A DNA stretch of 64,000 nt from Haemophilus parainfluenzae (GCF_014931375.1 NZ_CP063117.1:868001-932000), one strand, 5' to 3'. Numbered from the stretch's first letter, positions 34,857 to 46,112 are shown. Numbers and translations are program-made. The notes: generated by a model not told the origin, from the sequence alone.

Positions 34857-35975
34857 CTAATCTTGATTACTTTCCTGACTTAGATCAATTTTTAATTTTT
34901 CTAAGGTACGTTTAGCTGATTTTTCTAATCTATCTATAAAATGAATTTGTTCTAGGGGGCTTGGTGCTCTTGATGTTTTGTATGATGATAATTCTTGAGT
35001 TTCTTCGTTAAATTTAGGTTCATTAATATGTTTTACTATATAGGAGAATTCATCACATATTTCTTTATTTTTAAATTCAATTTCTACAGTATATAGCAAA
35101 TTATCTTTTTTACCTTTTAGTACAGCTACTAGTTTTACATAATAGAATCCTTTTTCTGCTAGCAGTCGTAATTCCGGTGTTAAATGAACTGAGTTACCTT
35201 TCAGATGAGCATCATTAATATTTGCAATTATTTTTTCATTATCCTCATTGTTTGTATCAAATTCGGTCTCATCAAATACTAATTTAGTATTCTTAAAAAG
35301 TCCTATTTGAGGTATTTCTTCTAATTGGTAATCGTCTATACTTCTAACTGTATCAAGGAAAAATTTAGTTCTTAATTCATGGTCATTTAATTCATTAAGG
35401 CATATGTTATTCTTTATTAAGTTATCCTCATTTAATGTAATAATATTTTTTATAAAAGAATCTTTTACTTGGTTGATAAATTTTGTTTGAGTAGAACGGA
35501 TATGAATTATATCATTATCAATAATAGCAGATATATTTCCTGTTCTAGTAGTCATTTGCTGGAAGTCAGATTTACTATAATCTATTTCGGTATACGTAAT
35601 ATCTATTTCTTGTTCATTTCCAGTTGATTTATATTTTACAATACAACCAGTTGAATTTAGTTCTGTTTCTAGATCTTTAAATTTTTCTTGTATATCGTCA
35701 TAAGAAATATTAGATTTATCTTTAGAGATAATCTCTGTTGATGTAATCTTCTCTCTGCGAGGGATAATACCGAGGCTATCTGCTATTAGTTTATGATCAA
35801 AAAAGTCATGTGTTAGCCTAGAATAATATGCAGATAGATTATGTCTTTTTGTAGATTTAGAACATAATATTCCTTTTTTTAAAAATAATTTTTGAATATT
35901 TTTTTCTGTTATTTTATTTTGATTTAGTGCATTGTAAACACTTCTATCATTAGCATATCCTAAGCTCTGTTTCAT
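34857..35975 (-). CDS. Unknown protein, second gene of the AT-rich cassette
   Basis: 372 residues, soluble, highly charged. The N-terminal ~80 residues (NKITEKNIQKLFLKKGILCS, LSAYYSRLTHDFFDHKLIAD, RREKITSTEI) look like a compact helical, perhaps helix-turn-helix, domain. The centre contains beta-rich stretches (NEQEIDITYTEIDYS, GFYYVKLVAVLKGKKDNLLY) and the C-terminus is a charged helix (RLEKSAKRTLEKLKIDLSQ). No catalytic motif stands out; a sensor, regulator or DNA-binding partner is possible but unproven. Its ATG overlaps the TGA of the first gene as ATGA with no strong ribosome site, so its translation depends on that gene. Confidence 0.72.
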   Translation of the reverse strand: MKQSLGYANDRSVYNALNQNKITEKNIQKLFLKKGILCSKSTKRHNLSAYYSRLTHDFFDHKLIADSLGIIPRREKITSTEIISKDKSNISYDDIQEKFKDLETELNSTGCIVKYKSTGNEQEIDITYTEIDYSKSDFQQMTTRTGNISAIIDNDIIHIRSTQTKFINQVKDSFIKNIITLNEDNLIKNNICLNELNDHELRTKFFLDTVRSIDDYQLEEIPQIGLFKNTKLVFDETEFDTNNEDNEKIIANINDAHLKGNSVHLTPELRLLAEKGFYYVKLVAVLKGKKDNLLYTVEIEFKNKEICDEFSYIVKHINEPKFNEETQELSSYKTSRAPSPLEQIHFIDRLEKSAKRTLEKLKIDLSQESNQD

Positions 35976-36985
35976 TTTAATTTATCCCACCCTTGCAAAG
36001 TTTCTATAAAATTAGGAATATTTTGATCTATAACAAAGATGTCTAGATCTTTTAAACTTTCGACAATAGCTTCTGAAAAATTCCAATCTTGTAAATATGT
36101 TTGTTTGGCCATTCTAAAGTTATTAATTATATTTTTAGAGATATTAGAGTTTGATGCTCTTATCTTTAAATTTTCATTAAATGGAATTTGGACACTTGTT
36201 AAATAATCAAATAGGTACATAAATTCTTCTTTGGTACCCCCTTCCCCATTGTAATAGATTAGAAACCCTTTTGTAGAATTTTTTTCATATTGAATAACAG
36301 TATAAGTTGAACAAATCATTTCAATAGTACATGGTAATGGTGGATCCATTGAATTTGAAACAATATTTTTGCTCAATCTTTGATTAGGGTAATAAAAAGA
36401 GTATTTGTCGTATAACTTATTTTCAAGACTCTCTAAGTCTTTAACTAATGAATAAATTCTATTAATTGTAAGAGGGTCTAATAGATGAAGATATTGGTTT
36501 TTTGCAATAGGAAGATTTTCTAACTTAACTTTATTTAGTATATAGTCTATATTATGTTCATATTTATAATCAGTGTTATATAAGAAAAGAAGCCCTCTCA
36601 CTTCTTTTATTTCATCTATACAGCAAACAAAATCAGCCCATTCACTAGAATCTTGTGCACAGTGTATTGTTTCAGCTAAGGAAGTTAAATCTTTTCTAAT
36701 TTTATGAGATGTGATCGATTGACTGCTATAACTTTTAAAGTCAGTATTTAAATATACTCTTTTCCCTAAATATGGATCAATATAAGAAAAAGAAGCATCC
36801 ATAGGATGAGTTCCTTGATTAGTATGATAGGTCTTATTTTCTATAACTTCTCGTGGGTCTTTGGGTTTTTTATATAAACAAGAAAAGTTTATATTTGTAG
36901 GCGGAGATACATCCCAAAATAATGGTTTAAAGATCCTCTTTCCTATTTGTTCGGCAATTTCTGATTTATTTACAGTTTCACCCAT
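35972..36985 (-). CDS. Putative PD-(D/E)XK-like nuclease, first gene of the AT-rich cassette
   Basis: 337 residues from the ATG at 36985, which has GAAGGA seven bases before it; the TTG at 37000 lies inside that site and is unlikely to be used. I recognise no named family. Residues 5-70 have the order expected of a PD-(D/E)XK nuclease core: a helix with a glutamate (NKSEIAEQIGKRIF), then HPMDASFSYIDPY with an aspartate, then the strand VYLNTDFKSYS with a DxK triplet, then a helix DLTSLAETIHCAQ and the strands FVCCID and GLLFLYN. The rest has no recognisable domain. It leads a three-gene operon and is extremely AT-rich. Nuclease function is an inference from motif order only. Confidence 0.68.
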   Translation of the reverse strand: MGETVNKSEIAEQIGKRIFKPLFWDVSPPTNINFSCLYKKPKDPREVIENKTYHTNQGTHPMDASFSYIDPYLGKRVYLNTDFKSYSSQSITSHKIRKDLTSLAETIHCAQDSSEWADFVCCIDEIKEVRGLLFLYNTDYKYEHNIDYILNKVKLENLPIAKNQYLHLLDPLTINRIYSLVKDLESLENKLYDKYSFYYPNQRLSKNIVSNSMDPPLPCTIEMICSTYTVIQYEKNSTKGFLIYYNGEGGTKEEFMYLFDYLTSVQIPFNENLKIRASNSNISKNIINNFRMAKQTYLQDWNFSEAIVESLKDLDIFVIDQNIPNFIETLQGWDKLK

Positions 36986-37009
36986 AAATATGTCCTTCAA
37001 TATATTATT

Positions 37010-37044
37010 AATACTTTTGTGTATTCTACCTTAAATTAAGTATT
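37010..37044 (-). promoter_or_regulatory. Possible promoter with inverted repeat before the cassette
   Basis: AATACTT (37010-37016) and AAGTATT (37038-37044) form an inverted repeat enclosing TAGAAT on the minus strand (37028-37023), a candidate -10 box with a weak TTAAAA -35. Such an arrangement suits an autoregulated promoter; AT-richness makes this uncertain. Confidence 0.3.
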
Positions 37045-37084
37045 ATTTTAAATACAATTATTGATGAATTATCATGCATCTATA

Positions 37085-40000
37085 TTACTTCATAGCCACA
37101 CCCAACCATTTCATCATCTCTCTCTCATCCCAACCTTTACGTTTGGCATAATCTTGAGCTTGGTCTTCATCAATGCGACCAAGTGTGAAATAGTTGCTTG
37201 CAGGGTGGGTGAAGTACCAACCGCAGACAGAAGCTGCAGGCCACATAGCGTAGCTTTCGGTGAGTTTCATACCGATGCGTTGTTCTACTTCTAATAAATC
37301 CCAAATCAAGGCTTTTTCTGTATGTTCAGGGCAGCTTGGATAACCTGGTGCAGGGCGGATGCCAACATAGTTTTCATTGATTAAACCTTGGTTGTCGAAT
37401 TCTTCTTGTGTGTAGCCCCAAATTCGGGTGCGAAGCTCAAAGTGCAGGTATTCTGCCATGGCTTCGGCGAGGCGGTCGCCCACGGCTTGTAGCAAGATAG
37501 CGTTGTAGTCATCGCCTGCCGCTTTATAGCCTTCTACTAACTCCATTTCTTCAATTCCCGCACAGACAGCGAACATACCCATCCAGTCTTTTTTGCCGCT
37601 TTCACGATCAGCAATAAAGTCACTTAAGGCAAAGTTAAACGGACTTTTGCTGTTTTTGCCACGTTCTGTTTGTTGGCGTAAGCCGTAAGCGGTGCCAATT
37701 TGTTGTGTGCGTTCTTCATCAGCGAAAAGCACCACATCATCGCCTACACGTTCCGCAGGGAAGATGCCTAAAATACCGCTTGGGTTGAGTTTGTGGTTTT
37801 GCTCTAATTCATCTAATACCACTTGCGCATCGTTCCATACTTTACGTGCTTCTTCGCCACCTTCTGGATAATCAAAGGCGTCAGGGTAGCCGCCCATTAA
37901 GCCCCAAATTCGGAAGAATGGTGACCAGTCGATAAATTTACGTAATGTGGCAATCGGTACGTTTTTAAATTCCACAATACCAGTTTGGTTTGGTTTTGGT
38001 GGCACGTAATCTGCCCATTCACCACTAAAGCCATCAAAGCGGTTTGCGCGTGCTTCTTCAATGCTAAGCTGTTTACGCAGTGGTTTACGGTTAGAGAAAG
38101 ATTGCTGAATTTTCTCGTAATCTTTCTTGAATTGTTCCCATAATTCTGCACGGCTTTCAGGGTTCATCAATGTCGCACACACTGTCACCGCGCGGGAGGC
38201 ATTAGAGGTATAAAATACACCGTGTTCTTTATATTTTGGATAAAGTTTAATTGCCGTATGTTCTTTAGAGGTGGTCGCCCCACCAATCATTACTGGGAGG
38301 TTTAAACCTAAGCGAGTCATTTCACCCAAGAAGTATTCCATTTCATCTAAAGAAGGGGTAATTAAACCACTTAACGCGATGATATCCGCTTTTTCATCAA
38401 TAGCGGTTTGAATGATTTTGTCCGCCGGCACCATCACGCCTAAGTCAATCACTTCAAAGTTATTACATTGCATTACTACGCTTACGATGTTTTTACCAAT
38501 ATCGTGTACGTCGCCTTTCACGGTCGCAATCACCACTTTACCGTTGCTTGAGCCTTTTTGTTTGGTGGCATTGATAAACGGCTCTAAATATGCCACAGAT
38601 TGTTTCATTACGCGCGCAGATTTCACTACTTGCGGTAGGAACATTTTACCGTCACCGAATAAATCACCGACGACATCCATCCCTTCCATCAGAGGCCCTT
38701 CAATGACATCTAATGGGCTTGGTAATTGTTGGCGGGCTTTTTCAGTATCTTCCACAATGTAAGTGGTAATCCCTTTCACTAGCGCATGTTTTAAACGTTC
38801 TTCCACCGGCCAAGTGCGCCATTCTGCGACAGAATCGACCGCACTTTCATCATTGCCTTGGTTGCGATATTTTTCCGCAATATCGAGTAATTTTTCAGTG
38901 GCATCAGGGCTGCGGTTTAATACCGCATCTTCCACGATTTCACGCAATTCAGGATCGAGATCGTCATAAATTGCCAGTTGTCCTGCATTCACAATCCCCA
39001 TATCCATGCCTTGTTTGATGGCGTGATAGAGGAAGACGGCGTGAATCGCTTCACGCATCACGTTATTACCACGGAATGAGAAAGAGACATTCGACACCCC
39101 GCCCGAGATTTTCGCGTGCGGTAGCGCGCGTTTAATACGCCCCGTGGCGTTGATAAAATCTACACCGTAGTTGTTGTGCTCTTCAATCCCTGTACCGATG
39201 GCAAAAATGTTCGGGTCAAAAATAATATCTTCTGGCGGGAACCCGACTTGATTCACCAAAATGTCATAAGCACGGCTACAAATTTCAACTTTGCGATTTT
39301 CGGTGTCGGCTTGTCCCACTTCGTCAAATGCCATCACCACCACAGCTGCGCCGTATTTACGCACCAATTTGGCGTGTTCAATAAAGATTTCTTCGCCTTC
39401 TTTTAATGAAATAGAGTTCACAATCGGTTTACCTTGTACCGACTGCAAACCAGCTTCAATCACTTCCCATTTAGACGAGTCGATCATGACTGGCACTTTG
39501 GCCGCATCTGGCTCGGTTGCCATAATATTGAGGAAACGGGTCATGCATTTTTTGCCGTCTAATAAGGCTTCGTCCATATTGACGTCGATCACTTGTGCAC
39601 CGTTTTCTACTTGGTCGATAGCAATTTCAATGGCTTCAGCAAATTTGTCTTCTTTAATTAAACGTTTGAATTTGGCCGAACCTGTCACGTTATTACGTTC
39701 GCCCACGTTTACGAATAGGCTTTCATCATCAATATTGAGTGGTTCTAAGCCTGATAAACGCATGGCGGTTTTAATTTCAGGTAATTTACGCGGCGCAATA
39801 CCTTGCATCGCATCCGCAAAGGCTTTGATGTGTTCTGGCGTCGTACCACAACAACCACCGACAATGTTCACAAAGCCACTTTCAGCCCATTCTTTAAGAT
39901 GTGCAGCCATCTCTTCTGCACCTAAATCGTAGCCACCAAAGGCATTTGGTAAGCCCGCATTTGGGTGGACGGAAACATAGGTTTCGCTGATTTTAGATAG

Positions 40001-40777
40001 TTGTTCAACATACTGGCGAAGTTCTTTCGGGCCTAGCGCACAGTTCAAACCGAACGTTAGTGGTTTAGCGTGACGAAGCGAGTTGTAGAACGCTTCGGTG
40101 GTTTGCCCAGAAAGGGTACGGCCGGAAGCATCGGTAATGGTGCCGGAAATCATAATCGGCAATTCCACACCTAATTCTTCAAATACGGTTTCAATGGCGA
40201 AAATGGCGGCTTTTGCGTTTAACGTGTCGAAAATGGTTTCGATCATGATTAAATCCGCACCACCTTTAATTAAGCCTTTAGTCGCTTCAGCATAGGCATC
40301 CACCAGTTCCATAAACGTCACATTACGGAAACCTGGGTCGTTTACGTCAGGAGAAATAGAGGCGGTGCGGTTAGTTGGCCCTAACACGCCAGCAACAAAG
40401 CGAGGTTTTTCTGGTGTGCTGTATTTATCTGCGGCTAAACGCGCTAATTTTGCGCCTGCAAAATTCAGTTCGTAGGCAATAGACTGTAAATCATAATCCG
40501 CTTGCGCGATGGTGGTAGAACTGAAAGTATTGGTTTCAATAATATCGGCGCCTGCGGCTAAATATTTCTCATGAATGGCAGAAATTAGCAGCGGTTGGGT
40601 TAAAGTGAGCAAGTCATTATTGCCACGTAAATCAACCGCACTTTCTTTAAAACGTTCGCCTCTAAAATCAGCCTCGGTGAGTTTATATTTTTGGATCATC
40701 GTTCCCATCGCACCATCTAAAATAAGGATGCGTTCAGCGAGGGATTTTTTCAGTAATTCGGTTTGATTATGTGACAT
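37085..40777 (-). CDS. metH: Cobalamin-dependent methionine synthase MetH
   Basis: Transfers a methyl group from methyltetrahydrofolate to homocysteine through methylcobalamin. 1230 residues (E. coli 1227) with all four modules: the homocysteine domain ([11 protein letters not shown]; zinc cysteines in FGLNCALGP and [11 protein letters not shown]), the folate domain ([32 protein letters not shown]), the B12 cap and Rossmann domain with the cobalt-ligating histidine in [16 protein letters not shown] near residue 750, and the AdoMet reactivation domain ([15 protein letters not shown]). It includes two uptake signals. I see no cobalamin riboswitch in its short leader. No terminator is visible after its stop; the cassette starts 100 bases later on the same strand. 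Confidence 0.98.
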   Translation of the reverse strand: MSHNQTELLKKSLAERILILDGAMGTMIQKYKLTEADFRGERFKESAVDLRGNNDLLTLTQPLLISAIHEKYLAAGADIIETNTFSSTTIAQADYDLQSIAYELNFAGAKLARLAADKYSTPEKPRFVAGVLGPTNRTASISPDVNDPGFRNVTFMELVDAYAEATKGLIKGGADLIMIETIFDTLNAKAAIFAIETVFEELGVELPIMISGTITDASGRTLSGQTTEAFYNSLRHAKPLTFGLNCALGPKELRQYVEQLSKISETYVSVHPNAGLPNAFGGYDLGAEEMAAHLKEWAESGFVNIVGGCCGTTPEHIKAFADAMQGIAPRKLPEIKTAMRLSGLEPLNIDDESLFVNVGERNNVTGSAKFKRLIKEDKFAEAIEIAIDQVENGAQVIDVNMDEALLDGKKCMTRFLNIMATEPDAAKVPVMIDSSKWEVIEAGLQSVQGKPIVNSISLKEGEEIFIEHAKLVRKYGAAVVVMAFDEVGQADTENRKVEICSRAYDILVNQVGFPPEDIIFDPNIFAIGTGIEEHNNYGVDFINATGRIKRALPHAKISGGVSNVSFSFRGNNVMREAIHAVFLYHAIKQGMDMGIVNAGQLAIYDDLDPELREIVEDAVLNRSPDATEKLLDIAEKYRNQGNDESAVDSVAEWRTWPVEERLKHALVKGITTYIVEDTEKARQQLPSPLDVIEGPLMEGMDVVGDLFGDGKMFLPQVVKSARVMKQSVAYLEPFINATKQKGSSNGKVVIATVKGDVHDIGKNIVSVVMQCNNFEVIDLGVMVPADKIIQTAIDEKADIIALSGLITPSLDEMEYFLGEMTRLGLNLPVMIGGATTSKEHTAIKLYPKYKEHGVFYTSNASRAVTVCATLMNPESRAELWEQFKKDYEKIQQSFSNRKPLRKQLSIEEARANRFDGFSGEWADYVPPKPNQTGIVEFKNVPIATLRKFIDWSPFFRIWGLMGGYPDAFDYPEGGEEARKVWNDAQVVLDELEQNHKLNPSGILGIFPAERVGDDVVLFADEERTQQIGTAYGLRQQTERGKNSKSPFNFALSDFIADRESGKKDWMGMFAVCAGIEEMELVEGYKAAGDDYNAILLQAVGDRLAEAMAEYLHFELRTRIWGYTQEEFDNQGLINENYVGIRPAPGYPSCPEHTEKALIWDLLEVEQRIGMKLTESYAMWPAASVCGWYFTHPASNYFTLGRIDEDQAQDYAKRKGWDEREMMKWLGVAMK

Positions 40778-40879
40778 AGACAGCTCTTTTTAAAATCAAT
40801 CAATATTGGTCGGAATGATAGGGATAAGCATTGATACTGTCAAATAAAAGGGGAGAAAGTGCGGTAAAAAAATGGAATG

Positions 40880-40912
40880 TTTTCAAAAAGAAAGGCGGAC
40901 AAATTGTCCGCC
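40880..40912 (-). terminator. Terminator of leuABCD
   Basis: GGCGGACAA and TTGTCCGCC (40894-40912) form a nine-pair stem, followed on the minus strand by TTTCTTTTT. Confidence 0.8.
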
Positions 40913-40952
40913 GAATGGTTAGCAATATTTGCTGTCCGAGTAAAAAAACAGA

Positions 40953-41555
40953 TTAACGTAAAAATGCCGGAATATTTTTTTCGTATTCACTGATGGCATC
41001 TTCATGTTGTAACGTCAAACCGATGTTATCCAAGCCGTTTAACAAACAATGACGGCGGAATTCATCCAGTTCAAAGTGATAGACTTTGTCACCTACAGTG
41101 ACGGTCATCGCTTCTAAATCCACATGGATTTGTTTGCCTTCATTTGCCCACACCCATTGGAAGATTTCTTCCACTTCTTCTTCGCTTAAACGAATCGGTA
41201 ACATGTGGTTGTTTAAACTGTTGTTATAGAAAATATCCGCAAAGCTTGGTGCGATCATCACTTTGAAACCGTAATCGGCTAATGCCCAAGGCGCATGTTC
41301 ACGAGACGAACCACAGCCAAGGTTTTTACGCGCTAATAAAATGGTCGCGCCTTGATATTGTGGATAATTCAATACGAAATCTGGATTTGGCTTGGTGCCT
41401 TCTACATCCAAATAACGCCATTCATGGAATAAGTGTTTACCGAAACCTACGCGGGTAATGGCTTGTAAAAATTGTTTTGGAATAATCGCATCCGTGTCCA
41501 CGTTTGCCGCATCCAATGGCACTACTAAGCCTGAAAGTTGTTTAAATCCTGCCAT
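40953..41555 (-). CDS. leuD: 3-isopropylmalate dehydratase small subunit
   Basis: The 200-residue swivel domain of isopropylmalate isomerase, second step of leucine synthesis. Landmarks are [38 protein letters not shown] with the substrate-binding serine-arginine, and [18 protein letters not shown]. Last gene of the minus-strand leu operon, ten bases after leuC, followed by a terminator. Confidence 0.97.
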   Translation of the reverse strand: MAGFKQLSGLVVPLDAANVDTDAIIPKQFLQAITRVGFGKHLFHEWRYLDVEGTKPNPDFVLNYPQYQGATILLARKNLGCGSSREHAPWALADYGFKVMIAPSFADIFYNNSLNNHMLPIRLSEEEVEEIFQWVWANEGKQIHVDLEAMTVTVGDKVYHFELDEFRRHCLLNGLDNIGLTLQHEDAISEYEKNIPAFLR

Positions 41556-41565
41556 TTTCTGCTCC

Positions 41566-42975
41566 TTAGTTTAATGTGACGTCACGAATATCAACGAATT
41601 TACCGAACATTCCAGCTGCCGCTGCCATCGCAGGACTCACCAAGTGAGTGCGACCATTACGGCCTTGGCGACCTTCAAAGTTACGGTTCGAAGTGGAAGC
41701 ACAACGTTCCCATTCACCTAAACGGTCATCGTTCATCCCTAAGCACATTGAGCAGCCCGGATTACGCCATTCAGCGCCCGCTTCGATAAAGATTTTATCC
41801 AAGCCTTCTTTTTCTGCTTGTTCTTTCACTAAGCCGGAACCAGGTACCACTAAAATACGCTTCACATTATCAGCTTTTTTGCGACCTTTCATCACGGCTG
41901 CTGCGGCACGTAAATCTTCGATACGAGCATTGGTACAAGAACCGATAAAGACTTGATCCACCGGAATATCTTTTAAATCAGTATTCGGTTCTAAACCGAT
42001 ATAATTCAAGGCTTTTTCTGCTGAAGCACGAGTCACCGGATCGGTCATTTCTGCTGGATTTGGCACTGGTTGATCGATACCGATTACTTGGCCAGGGTTT
42101 GTTCCCCAAGTTACCTGTGGTGCAATGTCTTTGGCTTCTAACGTGATGACTGTGTCAAATTTTGCATCATCATCGGATTTTAAGGTTTTCCAATAAGCAA
42201 CGGCATCATCCCAATCTTTACCTTTTGGTGCATGTGGACGACCTTTTAAGTATTCGAAAGTCGTTTCATCTGGTGCGATTAAGCCGGCTTTGGCACCCAT
42301 TTCAATTGCCATATTACAAACAGTCATACGGCCTTCCATGGAAAGATCACGAATCGCTTCACCGCAGAACTCCACCACATGGCCTGTACCGCCTGCCATG
42401 GTAGTTTTACCGATAATGGCAAGAATAATGTCTTTTGCGGTAATGCCTGGTGCGACTTTGCCACGAACTTCAATTTTCATATTTTTTGCGCGAGCTTGTT
42501 TTAAGGTTTGTGTGGCTAATACGTGCTCTACTTCAGATGTACCAATACCAAATGCTAAGGCACCGAATGCACCGTGGGTGGCAGTATGGGAGTCTCCACA
42601 AACGATAGTCATACCTGGTAAGGTTAAGCCTTGTTCAGGCCCCATGACATGCACAATACCTTGTTCTTTTGTGGTCATGTCGAATAATTGAATACCGGTT
42701 GCTTTCGTGTTTTTTTCAAGTTCCAATACTTGAATTTTCGCTTGGCCTTCAAGTTTGTTCACATCACGTACTTGGGTAGAAATACTGTGATCCATGGTAC
42801 CGAAAGTTTTACTGACTTGACGTACTTGGCGGCCTGCCACACGTAAACCATCAAAGGCTTGTGGGCTGGTCACTTCATGGATTAAATGACGGTTAATATA
42901 CAAAATCGGCGTTTCGCCTTCAGCTTCGTATACCACGTGGGCATCGAATAATTTTTCGTAAAGAGTTTTTGCCAT
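41566..42975 (-). CDS. leuC: 3-isopropylmalate dehydratase large subunit
   Basis: The aconitase-type catalytic subunit, 469 residues from the ATG at 42975 ([15 protein letters not shown]); an in-frame TTG four codons earlier lies within the ribosome site GAGA. The three [4Fe-4S] ligands are seen in FIGSCTNAR near residue 348 and [11 protein letters not shown] near 408-411. Other motifs are [20 protein letters not shown] and NRNFEGRQG. Partner LeuD follows directly. A structured gap with four hairpins separates it from leuB upstream. Confidence 0.97.
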   Translation of the reverse strand: MAKTLYEKLFDAHVVYEAEGETPILYINRHLIHEVTSPQAFDGLRVAGRQVRQVSKTFGTMDHSISTQVRDVNKLEGQAKIQVLELEKNTKATGIQLFDMTTKEQGIVHVMGPEQGLTLPGMTIVCGDSHTATHGAFGALAFGIGTSEVEHVLATQTLKQARAKNMKIEVRGKVAPGITAKDIILAIIGKTTMAGGTGHVVEFCGEAIRDLSMEGRMTVCNMAIEMGAKAGLIAPDETTFEYLKGRPHAPKGKDWDDAVAYWKTLKSDDDAKFDTVITLEAKDIAPQVTWGTNPGQVIGIDQPVPNPAEMTDPVTRASAEKALNYIGLEPNTDLKDIPVDQVFIGSCTNARIEDLRAAAAVMKGRKKADNVKRILVVPGSGLVKEQAEKEGLDKIFIEAGAEWRNPGCSMCLGMNDDRLGEWERCASTSNRNFEGRQGRNGRTHLVSPAMAAAAGMFGKFVDIRDVTLN

Positions 42976-43001
42976 AATTTTTCTCAATTCGTTAGAGTAG
43001 T

Positions 43002-43117
43002 AAGTGCGGTCAAATTATTATTCGTAAATCCTGAAGATTTACTCGCTCCTTCGGAGCCGTTGGCAGAGCCAACGTTCAAAAAGCATTGCTTTTTGTGAGT
43101 GTTTTTAAACCGCACTT
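43002..43117. repeat. Array of four hairpins between leuC and leuB, framed by uptake signals
   Basis: GTAAATC/GATTTAC (43024-43042), GCTCC/GGAGC (43045-43057), CGTTGGC/GCCAACG (43058-43074) and CAAAAAGC/GCTTTTTG (43077-43095) follow one another almost without spacers. The whole is flanked by AAGTGCGGT (from 43002) and ACCGCACTT (to 43117), themselves inverted. It lies within an operon, so it may set leuC/leuB message stability or be an inserted repeat element. Confidence 0.7.
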
Positions 43118-43130
43118 TAATTGTTTTTTA

Positions 43131-44222
<1,092 letters not shown>

Positions 44223-44250
44223 TCAGTCACACCAAAGTGCGGTTAATTTT

Positions 44251-44365
44251 CTCCCCTCTTTTGTAAAGAGGGGCTGGGGGGAGATTTTTACGATATAAAA
44301 TTCACTGCAGAGGTTGATGTTACTCCTGCCAAATCTCCCCTAACCCCTCTTTGCTAAAGAGGGGG
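44251..44365. repeat. Third copy of the CCCCTCTTT/AAAGAGGGG repeat family
   Basis: A right-type arm (CCCCTCTTTTGTAAAGAGGGG then GGGGGGAGATTT, 44251-44287) is followed after 43 bases by a left-type arm (AAATCTCCCC then CCCCTCTTTGCTAAAGAGGGG, 44331-44365). The arm order is opposite to the copies at 2571-2928. It sits between leuA and leuB inside the operon. Confidence 0.6.
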
Positions 44366-44375
44366 ACTCAATTAA

Positions 44376-45923
44376 TTAATGATGTTTGTGGCTTTTAATA
44401 TCGGCGACTTTATGCGCACGATAAATAGCATTAATTGCATGAACTAAAGCAAGAGCAGAAGATTCAACGATGTCTGTCGCTAAACCAACACCGTGGAATT
44501 TACGACCTTCGTGTTCAACCACGATATCCACCTGACCTAAGGCTTCAGCACCTTCGCCTTTTGCAGTTAAGTTGTAGTGCGACATTTTGATATCTAAGCC
44601 GGTTAAATTCAAGATCGCATTGTAAACTGCATCAACCGGACCATTACCACCGATAGAAGAGGTGCTTAATTTTTTACCATCCAATTCCACTTGAACAAAC
44701 GCAGTCGCTGGATATTCTTTAGTAGAGTGAGCGGAAAGTTTATCTAACACTAAACGATCCTCATCCCCTTGTTGCATATCGATAAAGGCTAAAGCTTCTA
44801 AGTCATAATCAAATACTTGGCCTTTTTTGTCGGCCAATTTTAAGAAGGCTTCATACAATTTGTCTAAATCGTAATCTTGTTCGGTGTAGCCCATATCTGC
44901 CATATGGCCTTTTACTGCTGCGCGACCAGAACGAGCGGTTAAGTTTAATTTCTCTTTCTTCAAGCCGATAGTTTCTGGCGACATGATTTCGTAGGTATTT
45001 TGGTTTTTTAACATACCATCTTGGTGAATACCGGATGAATGAGCGAAAGCATTTGAACCTACAATCGCTTTATTCGGTTGGATTGGCATATTACAAAGTT
45101 GGCTCACCATTTGGCTAACACGGTGGATTTCTTGTGTATTGATACGTGTATCCACGCCCATGAATTCTTGACGAACTTTCATTGCCATCACCACTTCTTC
45201 AAGAGAGGTGTTGCCTGCGCGTTCACCAATGCCATTGATAGTACATTCAATTTGACGTGCACCATTTTGTACAGCGGTTAAGGAGTTAGCCGTTGCCATA
45301 CCCAAGTCATTGTGGCAATGTACGGAAATCACCGCTTTATCGATATTTGGTACGCGGTTACGTACTTCAGCAATAATATTGCCGAATTGATTAGGTAAGC
45401 AGAAACCAACAGTGTCAGGAATATTTACAGTTGTTGCACCTGCATTAATTGCCGCTTCAACAATACGACAAATATTGTCGATACCGGTACGGCCCGCATC
45501 TTCGCAAGAAAATTCTACGTCGTCTGTATAATTACGTGCATGTTTTACTGCTGCCACCGCCATTTCAACCACATCGTCAAAAGTACGTTTTAACTTGGCT
45601 TCAACGTGTAATGCTGAAACTGCAATAAATGTATGGATACGAAACGCTTCTGCCACTTTTAAGGCTTCAGCTGCAGCATCAATATCTTTAATTACTGCAC
45701 GGGAAAGTGCCGCAACACGACTATTTTTGATATGGCGTGCAATGGTTTGAACAGATTCAAAATCACCTTGAGAAGAAACCGGGAAACCGACTTCCATCAC
45801 ATCCACGCCGAGACGTTCAAGTGCTAAAGCAATCTGTAATTTCTCTTTAACGGTTAAGCTTGCTTTTAACGCTTGTTCACCATCACGCAAGGTGGTATCA
45901 AAAATAATAACGCGATCTGTCAT
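44376..45923 (-). CDS. leuA: 2-isopropylmalate synthase
   Basis: Condenses acetyl-CoA with 2-ketoisovalerate, the committed and leucine-inhibited step. 515 residues. The catalytic TIM barrel begins [19 protein letters not shown] and contains [17 protein letters not shown] and [17 protein letters not shown]; a linker [19 protein letters not shown] and the C-terminal regulatory domain ([36 protein letters not shown]) follow. First gene of the operon, controlled by the leader peptide and attenuator at 46112-45981. Confidence 0.97.
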   Translation of the reverse strand: MTDRVIIFDTTLRDGEQALKASLTVKEKLQIALALERLGVDVMEVGFPVSSQGDFESVQTIARHIKNSRVAALSRAVIKDIDAAAEALKVAEAFRIHTFIAVSALHVEAKLKRTFDDVVEMAVAAVKHARNYTDDVEFSCEDAGRTGIDNICRIVEAAINAGATTVNIPDTVGFCLPNQFGNIIAEVRNRVPNIDKAVISVHCHNDLGMATANSLTAVQNGARQIECTINGIGERAGNTSLEEVVMAMKVRQEFMGVDTRINTQEIHRVSQMVSQLCNMPIQPNKAIVGSNAFAHSSGIHQDGMLKNQNTYEIMSPETIGLKKEKLNLTARSGRAAVKGHMADMGYTEQDYDLDKLYEAFLKLADKKGQVFDYDLEALAFIDMQQGDEDRLVLDKLSAHSTKEYPATAFVQVELDGKKLSTSSIGGNGPVDAVYNAILNLTGLDIKMSHYNLTAKGEGAEALGQVDIVVEHEGRKFHGVGLATDIVESSALALVHAINAIYRAHKVADIKSHKHH

Positions 45924-45980
45924 AATGTTTTCCTTCTTTTATCACTCAAAGTGCGGTCATTTTTACCGTGATTTTAAAAC

Positions 45981-46011
45981 GAAAAAACCCGCAATCTTAA
46001 AAGTGCGGGTT
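45981..46011 (-). terminator. Leucine attenuator terminator
   Basis: AACCCGCA and TGCGGGTT (45986-45993 with 46004-46011) form a stem followed by six T on the minus strand, 42 bases after the leader peptide stop and 57 before the leuA start. Confidence 0.85.
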
Positions 46012-46052
46012 GATAATAGATTTTTTACATAAAGGTGTTTTTTATCCACAAC

Positions 46053-46112
46053 TTAGCCGCACAAAGAATGTGAGAGCAGGAGGTTGAGAGATAAAGAAAC
46101 AGCTTGGTACAT
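46053..46112 (-). CDS. leuL: leu operon leader peptide
   Basis: A 19-residue peptide, MYQAVSLSLNLLLSHSLCG, with six leucines in eleven positions including three in a row. It is preceded by AGGA, follows a strong promoter, and is followed by a terminator hairpin before leuA. Ribosome stalling at the leucine codons would favour an antiterminator, as in the classical leu leader of enterobacteria. Confidence 0.85.
   Translation of the reverse strand: MYQAVSLSLNLLLSHSLCG

Noticed and set aside
36986-37000. TTG start five codons upstream for the first cassette gene
   Set aside because: It falls in the GAAGGA ribosome site of the better-placed ATG at 36985.
39291-39932. Long plus-strand frames opposite metH, leuC and leuB
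   Set aside because: They are shadows of well-conserved minus-strand genes and resemble no protein.
40778-40879. A cobalamin riboswitch before metH
   Set aside because: The leader is too short and lacks the B12-box sequence; only an uptake signal and AT-rich DNA are seen.
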